Source: Methanobacterium_D sp040373355
GTDB lineage: Archaea > Methanobacteriota > Methanobacteria > Methanobacteriales > Methanobacteriaceae
Direction: 5' to 3'
Assembly: GCF_047495555.1 (NCBI RefSeq)
Contig: NZ_CP166866.1
Span: 124,001-188,000 of the forward strand
Length of the DNA stretch: 64,000 bases
Made by a program: the position numbers and the translations under genes. This document shows, piece by piece, positions 43,015 through 50,976 of this stretch (positions are counted from its first letter, which is position 1; every line of letters starts with the position of its first letter). Below the pieces are notes generated by a model. The model was not told where the DNA came from. It searched no databases and worked only from the letters and a program-made list of their open reading frames with translations.

Positions 43015-45159
43015 TTGAAAAATCTTATTTTCCCATTTTCAGCAATTGTTGGCCAGGAAAATGTCAAAAAAGCACTTATATTAAATGCAATTAATCCAAG
43101 TATCGGCGGAGTATTAATCAAAGGAGACAAAGGTACAGGTAAAACCACAGCAGTTAGGGCTCTCGCTGACCTCTTACCCGCTATTAAAGTTGTTAAAGGA
43201 TGTCCATTTAATTGTAATCCGGATGATAGCGGTTCTCTCTGTGATTCATGTCGATCTGAAGATATGAAGATAGAAAATCAAAAAATGAGAGTGGTAGAGC
43301 TTCCATTAGGTTCAACTGAAGATAGAGTTGTTGGCTCCATAAATATTGAAAAAGCATTAAAAGAAGGTACCAAGGCATTAGAGCCAGGAATACTTGCTGC
43401 AGCCAATAGAAATATACTTTACATTGACGAAATTAACCTTCTTGATGATAATATTGTTGATGTTCTCTTAGATGCTGCTGCAATGGGAGTAAATATCGTT
43501 GAAAGGGAAGGAATTTCAGTATCTCATCCATCAAAATTCATACTTGTTGGAACAATGAACCCTCAAGAAGGAGAGTTAAGGCCACAACTTTCAGACAGAA
43601 TAGGATTACATATCATTGTACACAGCATTATGGATATAAAAGACCGTGTTGAAATAATGGCACGGAGAGAAGAATTTGAGAAAAATCCAGATGCTTTTAT
43701 AAAGAAATTTGAAGAAGAACAGCAAAAAATTCTGGAAAATATTTTAAATGCTCGAAAATTGCTCAAGGAAGTTGAAATATCTGAAGATATAATGAAGGCC
43801 ATAGCTCATGTAAGTGTTAGCATTGGAGTTGACGGTCACAGAGCAGACATTGCCATATTAAAAGTAGCAAAGACTATTGCAGCTTATAAAAGTCATACTA
43901 AAGTTGATTATGAAGACTTAGAAGAAGCAATGATGCTTGTTCTTGGAGAAAGACTTCCGAAGTCATATGATCAAAATAAAATCAAACAGATGCTTCAAAA
44001 AGCCATTTCTGAAATAAAAAATGATGAAGAGGAAGAAAAAGAAGATATCAATGAAAATCAGCCGGAAGGACAATCTGGGGAAAATGAAGATAGTGGCACT
44101 GATTTAAATTCTGAAGATGAAGGACAAGAAACTGATGAAAGTGGAAGTCCATCAGAAGATGAACAGGGAGAAGATGATGGAGAAGACGGAAATTTAACTC
44201 CTGAAGAAAGCGAAAATAATGAAGATTCAGAAACTGAAGAGAAATTAAGTATATCTCCAAACCCTGTTGAAAAGCCAGAAGATGAAGATGGTGAAAAAAA
44301 AGGAATGAAACTTCAAAGTAGCGAAGATGAAGATCAAGAAGTAGATATTGAAGAAGAGGAAATCGATATTCAAAAACTCTTAAAAATGAAAGGTACTCCT
44401 AAAAATCGCCTTTATGGAAAAAGAGTTGATTCGAAGACCCAGAAAGGAAGGTATATAAAAAGTAAGTTTCCTAAAAAAGAAACACGAGATATCGCAATAG
44501 ATGCAACTTTAAGAGCTGCTGCAATTAAATCAAACGGTAGCATAAAGGTTCAAAACGAGGATTTACGTCAGAAAGTTAGAAAACATGGAGCAAGAGCATC
44601 AATAGCCCTTGTAGTAGATATAAGCGGTTCAATGTTTTCAGAACAAAAAGCGAGTAAAGTTAAGGGCATATTAAATCAATTAATAGATGATACTGCCCGT
44701 TATAATGATAAAATAAGTATTATTGGATTTAAGGGTAAAGAAGCAGAAGTTATAGTTCCTACTACCCGTCGGGCCATATCATTTAAAGATTATATTAATA
44801 ATATTAAAGTTGGTGGAACCACTCCCCTTGCTTCTGGAATCAAAAAAGGTTTTGAAATACTTAAAAAAGAGAAAACAAGTAAAGAATATGTTCCTATAAT
44901 GATAATATTAACTGATGGAATGCCTAATGTGGCTATAAATAATAGACCTGTTAAAGATGCAATAGAAGCCGCAGGAGACCTGAAAAATAATGAAATAACT
45001 ACAATAGTTGTTAATTTTGAAAAGTCCTTCAAATTTGGCAGAGATACTAATATGGAGATTGCTTTAGCATCAGGGGGACGTTACTATGATCTTGAAGATA
45101 TAAAAGATCCTAAAATAGCCCTATCAAAAATAATGGAATATGAAAGATCCTTTTTTTAA
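43015..45159 (+). CDS. ChlI/ChlD-type magnesium/cobalt chelatase ATPase-VWA protein
   Basis: A 714-residue AAA+ and von Willebrand A fusion. The start is TTG 43015, three bases after GGTGAGG. The AAA+ part has FPFSAIVGQENVKKALILNA, Walker A GDKGTGKTTA, a Cys-rich insert (CPFNCNPDD...CDSC), and Walker B ILYIDEINLLDD. A very acidic linker covers about 325-460. The C-terminal VWA domain has the MIDAS motif VVDISGSM and TDGMP. In methanogens such proteins are the motor partners of CobN-type chelatases for cobalt (B12) insertion. No cobN is nearby. Confidence 0.88.
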   Translation: MKNLIFPFSAIVGQENVKKALILNAINPSIGGVLIKGDKGTGKTTAVRALADLLPAIKVVKGCPFNCNPDDSGSLCDSCRSEDMKIENQKMRVVELPLGSTEDRVVGSINIEKALKEGTKALEPGILAAANRNILYIDEINLLDDNIVDVLLDAAAMGVNIVEREGISVSHPSKFILVGTMNPQEGELRPQLSDRIGLHIIVHSIMDIKDRVEIMARREEFEKNPDAFIKKFEEEQQKILENILNARKLLKEVEISEDIMKAIAHVSVSIGVDGHRADIAILKVAKTIAAYKSHTKVDYEDLEEAMMLVLGERLPKSYDQNKIKQMLQKAISEIKNDEEEEKEDINENQPEGQSGENEDSGTDLNSEDEGQETDESGSPSEDEQGEDDGEDGNLTPEESENNEDSETEEKLSISPNPVEKPEDEDGEKKGMKLQSSEDEDQEVDIEEEEIDIQKLLKMKGTPKNRLYGKRVDSKTQKGRYIKSKFPKKETRDIAIDATLRAAAIKSNGSIKVQNEDLRQKVRKHGARASIALVVDISGSMFSEQKASKVKGILNQLIDDTARYNDKISIIGFKGKEAEVIVPTTRRAISFKDYINNIKVGGTTPLASGIKKGFEILKKEKTSKEYVPIMIILTDGMPNVAINNRPVKDAIEAAGDLKNNEITTIVVNFEKSFKFGRDTNMEIALASGGRYYDLEDIKDPKIALSKIMEYERSFF

Positions 45160-45350
45160 CCTTCTTTAATCAAAATATCCATCTAAACTTATTACTTGAT
45201 AAATAAAAATATTTAGTTAAAATAATCCTTTAAAGAACTTAATTTAAGCCTTATTTTTAGAGGCATAACTTTTTAAATATAAAGATATATAAAAGAAACT
45301 GTTGTTTTCTATTTTAAATACAAAAAATATTAACAAAACGTGTTTTAAAA

Positions 45351-45857
45351 ATGAGAATTATCGTATACCATGCAGAAGAATGTGATCCCAAGAAATGTAC
45401 CACAGTTAAACTTGGAAAAAAGGAAAAAATTAAAGTAGTTACAAAATTAAATCAAATACCTACCGGCGCAATTATCCTGGATCCTTATTCTCCAAAAGCA
45501 CTGTCTGTTGAAGATAGAGAGACAATACTAGAAAAAGGAATTGTAGGGATGGATTGTTCATGGAAAAGGTTAAATAAAGTCCCTTTTAGGCTAAAGACAG
45601 GAAAAAGTAGTAGATCATTACCTTTCCTCATAGCAGCAAATCCAACTAACTATGGAAAACCTTGCATACTATCAACTGCAGAGGCAATTGCAGCAAGTTT
45701 TTATATAATTGGATGTAAAGATATTGCTATTGATATTATGTCCCAATTTAAATGGGGCCCTCATTTTCTAAAGCTCAATGAAGAGCTTCTAGAAAGCTAT
45801 TCTAAAGCTAAAAGTAGTTTAGAAGTTGTAGAAATCCAAAATCAATACCTTGAATAA
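45351..45857 (+). CDS. tsr3: Tsr3/DUF367 rRNA aminocarboxypropyltransferase
   Basis: A 168-residue SPOUT-like enzyme that transfers the aminocarboxypropyl group of SAM to a conserved pseudouridine of the small-subunit rRNA. Seen: HAEECDPKKCTTVKL, ILDPYSPKALS, VGMDCSWKR, LPFLIAANPTNYGKP and LSTAEAIAASFYIIG, all diagnostic of archaeal DUF367. Length is typical. It is followed by rpl40e, as in many archaeal genomes. No clear ribosome site; perhaps leaderless. Confidence 0.92.
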   Translation: MRIIVYHAEECDPKKCTTVKLGKKEKIKVVTKLNQIPTGAIILDPYSPKALSVEDRETILEKGIVGMDCSWKRLNKVPFRLKTGKSSRSLPFLIAANPTNYGKPCILSTAEAIAASFYIIGCKDIAIDIMSQFKWGPHFLKLNEELLESYSKAKSSLEVVEIQNQYLE

Positions 45858-45913
45858 GGTATATTCTAAACATGCTGAAATTAAATTAAATATGTATATA
45901 AGGAGGCTAATAA

Positions 45914-46060
45914 ATGGCTAGATTTGAAGAAGCAGAAAACAGAATATTCAATGTCAAAATATGCTTAAAATGTAACGTTAGAAACCCACCAACTGCAAAA
46001 GTATGCAGAAAGTGCGGTTACAAGGGCCTAAGACCAAAAGCAAAAGAACCAAGAGGATAG
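45914..46060 (+). CDS. rpl40e: 50S ribosomal protein eL40
   Basis: A 48-residue basic zinc-ribbon protein (MARFEEAENRIFNVKICLKC start). CLKC at about 17-20 and CRKC at about 31-34 bind zinc. The C-terminus KGLRPKAKEPRG is typical. AGGAGG lies seven bases before the ATG. It follows tsr3 and precedes a tandem hairpin tract. Confidence 0.95.
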   Translation: MARFEEAENRIFNVKICLKCNVRNPPTAKVCRKCGYKGLRPKAKEPRG

Positions 46061-46080
46061 ATAAAGTCCCCTAGTTCTAT

Positions 46081-46251
46081 TTGGAGGTTCAACCTCCAAA
46101 AATTCTTTGAATTTTTGGGGCCGTCGAACATTATATGTTCGGGCCTTCGAAAGCAAAGCGGGCAAATCTTCGATTTGCCGCGTCAAAATCAAAGATTTTG
46201 ACAGCTTTCGAAAGGTTCAGAAAAATCCTTAAGGATTTTTCTTTAACCTCC
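46081..46251. repeat. Tandem hairpin tract B
   Basis: Seven near-contiguous inverted repeats: TTGGAGGTT/AACCTCCAA (46081/46091), CCAAAAATTC (46096/46109, loop TTT), CGAACAT (46125/46135, loop TAT), GGCAAATC (46161/46172, loop TTC), GTCAAAATC (46182/46194, loop AAA), an outer CCTT-CGAAAGC stem (46144-46154 with about 46204-46215) enclosing those two as a three-way junction, and the 24-bp palindrome AGAAAAATCC-TTAA-GG (46219-46242). It ends with AACCTCC. It lies between rpl40e and the GGGP synthase gene. Confidence 0.85.
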
Positions 46252-46311
46252 ATTTTTATATTTATAATTATATTTTTAATCTATAACAATTATTTTCTTG
46301 ATCGTGGTAAG

Positions 46312-47049
46312 ATGAAAGTCGAAAACTACATTAAAAACACATTAAAAGACCACAAAGTACATTTAACACTTTTAGATCCAGAAGAGCAGACCCCCGAAGA
46401 AGCTATAAGAATAGCAAAAGAAGCTATAGCTGGTGGAACAGACGGTATAATGCTTGGAGGATCAACTACAGAATCTACTGAACTTGATGCCACTGCAAAA
46501 GCTCTGCAGGAAAACATTGATGTTCCAATTATTCTTTTTCCAGGTAATATAAGTGGTGTAAGCAAATATGCTGACGCAATTTTCTTTATGAGTCTTTTAA
46601 ATTCTACAAATCCCTACTGGATAACTGGTGCTCAAGCTTTAGGTGCCCCAACAATTAAAAAAATGGGAATAGAAATACTTCCTATGGGTTATCTTGTTGT
46701 TGAACCCGGTGGAACAGTGGGATGGGTTGGAGATGCTAAATTAATTCCAAGAAATAAACCAGATATTGCTGTTGCTTATGCAATGGCTGCAGAATGCCTT
46801 GGAATGAGATTATTATATCTTGAAGCCGGTTCTGGCGCCGATAAAAATGTTCCAGGAGCAATGATTGCAGCAGTCAAAAAAATGACTGATTTGATTGTAA
46901 TTGTGGGTGGCGGAATACGAGACTGTGAAACAGCAGCTCGTGTTGCAAAAGCAGGCGCCGATATCATTGTAACAGGTACTGTAGTTGAAGACAGCGAAGA
47001 TGTTAAAACCAAGATTGAAGAGCTCGTTGAAGGGGTTAAATCCACCTAA
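46312..47049 (+). CDS. Geranylgeranylglyceryl phosphate synthase
   Basis: A 245-residue TIM-barrel prenyltransferase forming the first ether bond of archaeal lipids from G-1-P and GGPP. Seen: HLTLLDPEEQTPEEA, GTDGIMLGGSTTES, LFPGNISGVSKYADA, YLEAGSGADKNVP and IVVGGGIRDCETA-type phosphate loop, then GADIIVTGT. I start at ATG 46312; the frame stays open upstream through the hairpin tract, which is not coding. The length fits group II GGGPS. Confidence 0.93.
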   Translation: MKVENYIKNTLKDHKVHLTLLDPEEQTPEEAIRIAKEAIAGGTDGIMLGGSTTESTELDATAKALQENIDVPIILFPGNISGVSKYADAIFFMSLLNSTNPYWITGAQALGAPTIKKMGIEILPMGYLVVEPGGTVGWVGDAKLIPRNKPDIAVAYAMAAECLGMRLLYLEAGSGADKNVPGAMIAAVKKMTDLIVIVGGGIRDCETAARVAKAGADIIVTGTVVEDSEDVKTKIEELVEGVKST

Positions 47050-47099
47050 ACATCTAATTATTTCTTTTTTAAATTAATTTTTCTTATTTTCTCACTGTA

Positions 47100-47615
47100 T
47101 TATGGTATTAAAATAAGCAACCACAGCCACATTACGCCTGCTGTAACCAAAAATATTAATAAATTTAATTTTTCTGATTCAAAATAAGGTGAAGGGTTAA
47201 AACTACCATGTAATGGTAAATTATATCCTGGAGATTCATAAAGTTCTGCTGTAATCCTTGATTTTGTATTTAAAACTCTATAAGGTGCATTATTATCTAA
47301 AATATAAATATTAATGGCAAAAAATGAAAAAAATATGATTAAAACCTCAAAATATGTAATTCCTCCATTTAAAATCGTTTTATTCATTATTAAAGATGTT
47401 AAATATATTAAAGGAATTAAAATAAAATAAACGGCGTAAATTATGTATATATTATACATAAACAATACTTGAGAAATTTTATCATTATTTTGTAAATTAA
47501 TATATAATAGAGCTGCTGATATAATCCCTATACTGCCTATAAGCATTAAAGGCCAAAATTTAAGAAAATGCTGTAAAAAAGAGATATTATCGGAAAAATA
47601 AACATGATTAAACAA
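47100..47615 (-). CDS. Membrane protein, possibly the 3' part of a frameshifted gene
   Basis: A frame of 171 residues with about five membrane helices and a small loop region ending in LLIFLVTAGVMWLWLLILIP. I recognise no family. Its first 70 bases overlap the end of the zinc-ribbon frame at 47546-47920 in another frame. The helix interrupted at the end of that frame continues well into this one. The two are best seen as one gene with a one-base shift, or as two overlapping genes. Confidence 0.5.
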   Translation of the reverse strand: MFNHVYFSDNISFLQHFLKFWPLMLIGSIGIISAALLYINLQNNDKISQVLFMYNIYIIYAVYFILIPLIYLTSLIMNKTILNGGITYFEVLIIFFSFFAINIYILDNNAPYRVLNTKSRITAELYESPGYNLPLHGSFNPSPYFESEKLNLLIFLVTAGVMWLWLLILIP

Positions 47616-47920
47616 GAATATGATAACAAATTTTCTAATTCATTTGTGGAAATATCATGTTGCATCGAAGATACACTTCTTACATTTTGATACTTTTTCA
47701 ATTCTTCATTTAATTGTTCTCTTTTAGAATGTATGTCAGTTTTATGTTCTTTTGAAAAGTCCGTTCTGTTTTCTTCCCCTAAATAATCATGAATATGTTT
47801 ATAATATTTTAATTTACCACCACACTGACAGTAATCAAAATCAGTAGCATTTTCACCTTCTTGAAGCTTGTAATAGCCACCACAATTTTCACAAACAAGA
47901 TATCCTTTACTCATCTGCAT
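47546..47920 (-). CDS. Zinc-ribbon protein with C-terminal helix, possibly the 5' part of a frameshifted gene
   Basis: A frame of 124 residues. CENCGG (about 10-15) and CQCGGK (about 32-37) form a zinc ribbon. A polar linker rich in Lys/Glu/Asn follows. The last 20 residues (LIMFIFPIISLFYSIFLNFG) are a membrane helix cut short by the stop. A six-A run at 47575-47580 lies in the overlap with the downstream frame. Zinc ribbon plus several helices is a common methanobacterial design, so a frameshift is plausible. Confidence 0.55.
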   Translation of the reverse strand: MQMSKGYLVCENCGGYYKLQEGENATDFDYCQCGGKLKYYKHIHDYLGEENRTDFSKEHKTDIHSKREQLNEELKKYQNVRSVSSMQHDISTNELENLLSYSCLIMFIFPIISLFYSIFLNFGL

Positions 47921-48079
47921 ATATGTTAAATAAATGATATTAATAAGAATTACTATTTTTAATAATTAAAATAACTAAAAATAAAGAGCTAAATATCTTT
48001 AAATCACATAAATTAGCTTATCTAATTGAATTTCGAATATAATAAATAACTAAAAAAATATACTAAAAATGGTGAAATC

Positions 48080-48769
48080 ATGGCAGAAAGCACTTGTGAA
48101 GTAGAAGGATATGACATGGTTGCAAGAGAACTTAAAGAACGTCTTGGTTTAGATAAGTCTCCAGTTGCAATAAAATTTGTTTTAAGGGAAGAAGATATTC
48201 CAGAAGGAATAGAAAAAATAGATGAGAATGTAAGACACTGCGAAATGGTTCAAAAAGCAGCTCAGGGAGAAACATTCTATTCAACAAGCGAAGAACAGAT
48301 GTGTAAAGGTGGAGCAGCTGCTATTGGTTTAATAGAAACTCCAGAAAAGATAAAAACTGGAGAATTTTACCAAAGCCTTGGTAGATTTTCAAGTCTTGGC
48401 TCTGCAAAACGTACAATGGAAAGCGTACCTAAAATTGACCCGATGATGAAAGCTATCATCTATGCACCCTTAGAAGATGTTAAATTTACTCCAGATGTAA
48501 TTGTAGTAATTTGTAAGCCTGCTCAGGCAATGAAACTTGCTCAAGCAATGGTATACACTCGTGGTGGCAGAGTAGAAGCAAATTTTTCAGGAATTCAGTC
48601 AGTATGTGCTGATGCTGTGGCCGGACCATTTGTAAACAATACAGCAAACTTTACCCTCGGATGCAGCGGCTCAAGACAGTTCGCCGGCATAAAAGAGGAG
48701 GAAGTAATTGTTGGAATGAATGGTGAAAATATTGGATGCGTTGTAACTGCTTTAATTTCCATGAAATAA
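48080..48769 (+). CDS. DUF169 family protein
   Basis: A 229-residue soluble protein. ERLGLDKSPVAIKFV near the N-terminus, CEMVQKAAQGETFYST, MCKGGAAAIGL, RGGRVEANFSGIQSVCADAVAGPF and FTLGCSGSRQFAGI are typical of DUF169, with several conserved cysteines that may bind a metal or cluster. Function unknown. GGTGAAATC precedes the ATG. The next gene follows after 38 bp on the same strand. Confidence 0.88.
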   Translation: MAESTCEVEGYDMVARELKERLGLDKSPVAIKFVLREEDIPEGIEKIDENVRHCEMVQKAAQGETFYSTSEEQMCKGGAAAIGLIETPEKIKTGEFYQSLGRFSSLGSAKRTMESVPKIDPMMKAIIYAPLEDVKFTPDVIVVICKPAQAMKLAQAMVYTRGGRVEANFSGIQSVCADAVAGPFVNNTANFTLGCSGSRQFAGIKEEEVIVGMNGENIGCVVTALISMK

Positions 48770-48807
48770 GAAAAACAACGTAATTAAAAAAGTCAAGGAG
48801 TGATATA

Positions 48808-49035
48808 ATGGTACAATCAAAAATTTATGAAGTTTTAGATGATGCCAATGATTTAGAAAGAAAAATGGCAGAATATGTAGAAAGAGGAGAATTTAATGAT
48901 CAATTAGTAGCAAAATGGACATTAGATACTGTTAAAATCATCGAAAGACTTGGAAAAACTATTGAAGAAGTTGAAGACCGTTTAGATCTCCTTGAAGAAC
49001 AGGAAGAAAAAAAGGATTTCAGTTTAGAAAAATAA
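48808..49035 (+). CDS. Small charged helical protein
   Basis: A 75-residue, acidic, all-helical protein (DDANDLERKMAEYVERGEF, then IIERLGKTIEEVEDRLDLLE) with a probable coiled coil at 45-65. Family not recognised. GGAGTGAT precedes the ATG by four bases, so it is a real gene. It may be cotranscribed with DUF169. Confidence 0.65.
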   Translation: MVQSKIYEVLDDANDLERKMAEYVERGEFNDQLVAKWTLDTVKIIERLGKTIEEVEDRLDLLEEQEEKKDFSLEK

Positions 49036-49083
49036 ATCCATTTTTTCTAATTATTTTATTTAAATACTAAATATGGATTCTGT

Positions 49084-49746
49084 TTATAAATCACTTTCTT
49101 TTACAATTTTTAGATAATCATCAAACCGATTAATGTTTATAAGCTCCAGATCGTCCCTAGCAGAAACTGCATATAAAATAAAACCATCAGAAACCATTTT
49201 TCTTAAAATTGGATTCAAATTATCGCTATGTTCTGGCAGATAATTTTCTAAAATATTTTTATGGCAAACAAAAGGCATTCCCAGACCTTCTGCTGAATCT
49301 AAATACCCTGTTTTTCCCCTTGCAAGGATTGAAATTGTATTTTCAGGTTCCTTGCTTTCAAATACTCCTTTAATGAGATTTTCAAGTGTTTCAGGAGATA
49401 CAGTTGGTTGATCTGCTGCAACACATAGACAATAATCAGATTTAACTTTCCTAATTCCATTTAAAAGTGATTCAGATAACTCAACATGGATTTCAGGATT
49501 TACAGTTACTCTCACTCTTTCATCATCAAGTTCGTCTATTACTGAAGTTAATTCATCGCTAAAGTGTCCTAAAACAACTATACATTCATCTACTCCAGCA
49601 TCTAATGTATTTTGAATTGTTTTAAGTATTAGCGGCATTCCATGGAAATCAAGGAGTAGTTTATGAGTAATTTCAATTCCACGAACTTTTAAATCCTCTC
49701 TCATACGCCTATTCTTTCCTGCTGCGGTTGTAACTGCTGAAATCAT
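49084..49746 (-). CDS. MobA-like NTP transferase
   Basis: A 220-residue nucleotidyltransferase-fold protein. AVTTAAGKNRRM at the N-terminus is a variant of the LAAGxSxRMG nucleotide loop, followed by KLLLDFHGMPLI. CLCVAADQPTVSPETL contains the metal-binding Asp. It resembles MobA/MocA molybdopterin nucleotidyltransferases, but GTP versus CTP or sugar specificity cannot be told. AGTGAT precedes the ATG. It is downstream of the Mur-ligase cluster on the same strand. Confidence 0.75.
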   Translation of the reverse strand: MISAVTTAAGKNRRMREDLKVRGIEITHKLLLDFHGMPLILKTIQNTLDAGVDECIVVLGHFSDELTSVIDELDDERVRVTVNPEIHVELSESLLNGIRKVKSDYCLCVAADQPTVSPETLENLIKGVFESKEPENTISILARGKTGYLDSAEGLGMPFVCHKNILENYLPEHSDNLNPILRKMVSDGFILYAVSARDDLELININRFDDYLKIVKESDL

Positions 49747-49803
49747 TTAAATCACTATTTAAGTTAAAATAAATTAATAAAAATAAATTTAGAGATTATA
49801 TCC

Positions 49804-50976
49804 CTATTGTTGAGGCATAAGCGCTATAACTTTAGCATGTATACTCATGCCGGGCCCTGAACCGCTTGTGGACATTACTATCTTTATTGGATAATCTTTG
49901 GTATTTTTAATTTTTACATCAGTTGCAGGGTTATATCCAAAGTTTACAGCATATTCTCCACCATTAAGTCCTGTTGGAAGTCCAAATCCTGCTTGAAATA
50001 CTGCTCCCCTCAATGCTCTTGCTGCGGGACAAACACCGTGAGATGCCCATCCTCCAGGAGCATGTGGATCAGGAGATCTTCCAAATCCTACAGTTTCCTT
50101 ACCTGATGAAGTAGTATGTGGAGGTATTATAGTTCCGTCCCATGCATCTACGAACGCTCTTGAATTCTGCTCCCTAATTGCATCATTATACTCAGGATAA
50201 GACCCTAAAGTATCCCCATTGCTTCCAATGACTTTTTCGGTTATAGATGCAGAATAAACAAGTAATGGCAATCCTGCAGGGTATTGTTTCATATACTTAA
50301 CTATATCATTTCCAAAGAACTTCTCAATATTTTCAGGAGTAATTGTGCTTCTTCCATCATTGAAATTGGTAATTGCATAATCTAAAGTTATGCGTTCTCC
50401 CATATTAGCACTATTAAACCATTTTTTTACATTATTTGCACTTATATAATTATGAGGTATGGTATCATTGCTAATTTGATTAAATGGAACTATCTTAATA
50501 GTATTTGTTCCTTCCTTAATCTCTAAACCCTTATCAGTTTTAATCCCAAACGTATAAGGGCTCTTATATCCATAAACAAAAATTCCAGGAGGAGTAACAG
50601 TTAATTTATTTTCAGTTATAGCAAGAATTCCTGGGCCTTCAAATCCCTGTGCATTTCCAGATCCTGATATTGTGTTGCCGGTAACTCTCTCAATTGGAGT
50701 TTTAACTGTTCCAGTTACCAAAGCATCCATAAAATCCATTATTTTCATATTATTAATGGTATCCATTAAGTATTCAGGATGGTAAAGTAATGGAACTTTT
50801 CTGATTTTAGAATCATCCACAACATGTGTTCCAGATACAACTGTATCCCCTAAACTTAAAGAAGTAATTTCAGTTGGTCCTTGTGGCGGATAGTATCCAC
50901 TTACAGCATTTCCAAAAGGATACATTGCCACGGCTAGTAAAATAAGTATTAGTAAACTAATCTTTGAATTTTCCAA
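49804..50976 (-). CDS. Exported VanW-like protein in the Mur-ligase cluster
   Basis: A 390-residue protein with an N-terminal signal/anchor helix (about 5-25) and an extracellular remainder. The last 130 residues (GVCPAARALRGAVFQAGFGL, VNFGYNPATDVKIKNTKDYP, PIKIVMSTSGSG) resemble the VanW domain, in which a G-x-C-Q-STLYNA motif is followed by DATV and an N-x-PI strand. This is by-eye similarity. The TTG start overlaps the ligase gene by 20 bp, implying coupling. A wall-linked role is inferred from its place beside two Mur-type ligases. Confidence 0.6.
   Translation of the reverse strand: MENSKISLLILILLAVAMYPFGNAVSGYYPPQGPTEITSLSLGDTVVSGTHVVDDSKIRKVPLLYHPEYLMDTINNMKIMDFMDALVTGTVKTPIERVTGNTISGSGNAQGFEGPGILAITENKLTVTPPGIFVYGYKSPYTFGIKTDKGLEIKEGTNTIKIVPFNQISNDTIPHNYISANNVKKWFNSANMGERITLDYAITNFNDGRSTITPENIEKFFGNDIVKYMKQYPAGLPLLVYSASITEKVIGSNGDTLGSYPEYNDAIREQNSRAFVDAWDGTIIPPHTTSSGKETVGFGRSPDPHAPGGWASHGVCPAARALRGAVFQAGFGLPTGLNGGEYAVNFGYNPATDVKIKNTKDYPIKIVMSTSGSGPGMSIHAKVIALMPQQ

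Noticed and set aside
46081..46251. CRISPR array as an explanation for the hairpin tracts
   Set aside because: Stem sequences differ from unit to unit, spacers are only a few bases long, and no cas genes are present.
46135..46311. A 59-residue extension of GGGP synthase through the hairpin tract
   Set aside because: The tract is built of inverted repeats, the translation is unlike any GGGPS N-terminus, and ATG 46312 gives the normal length.
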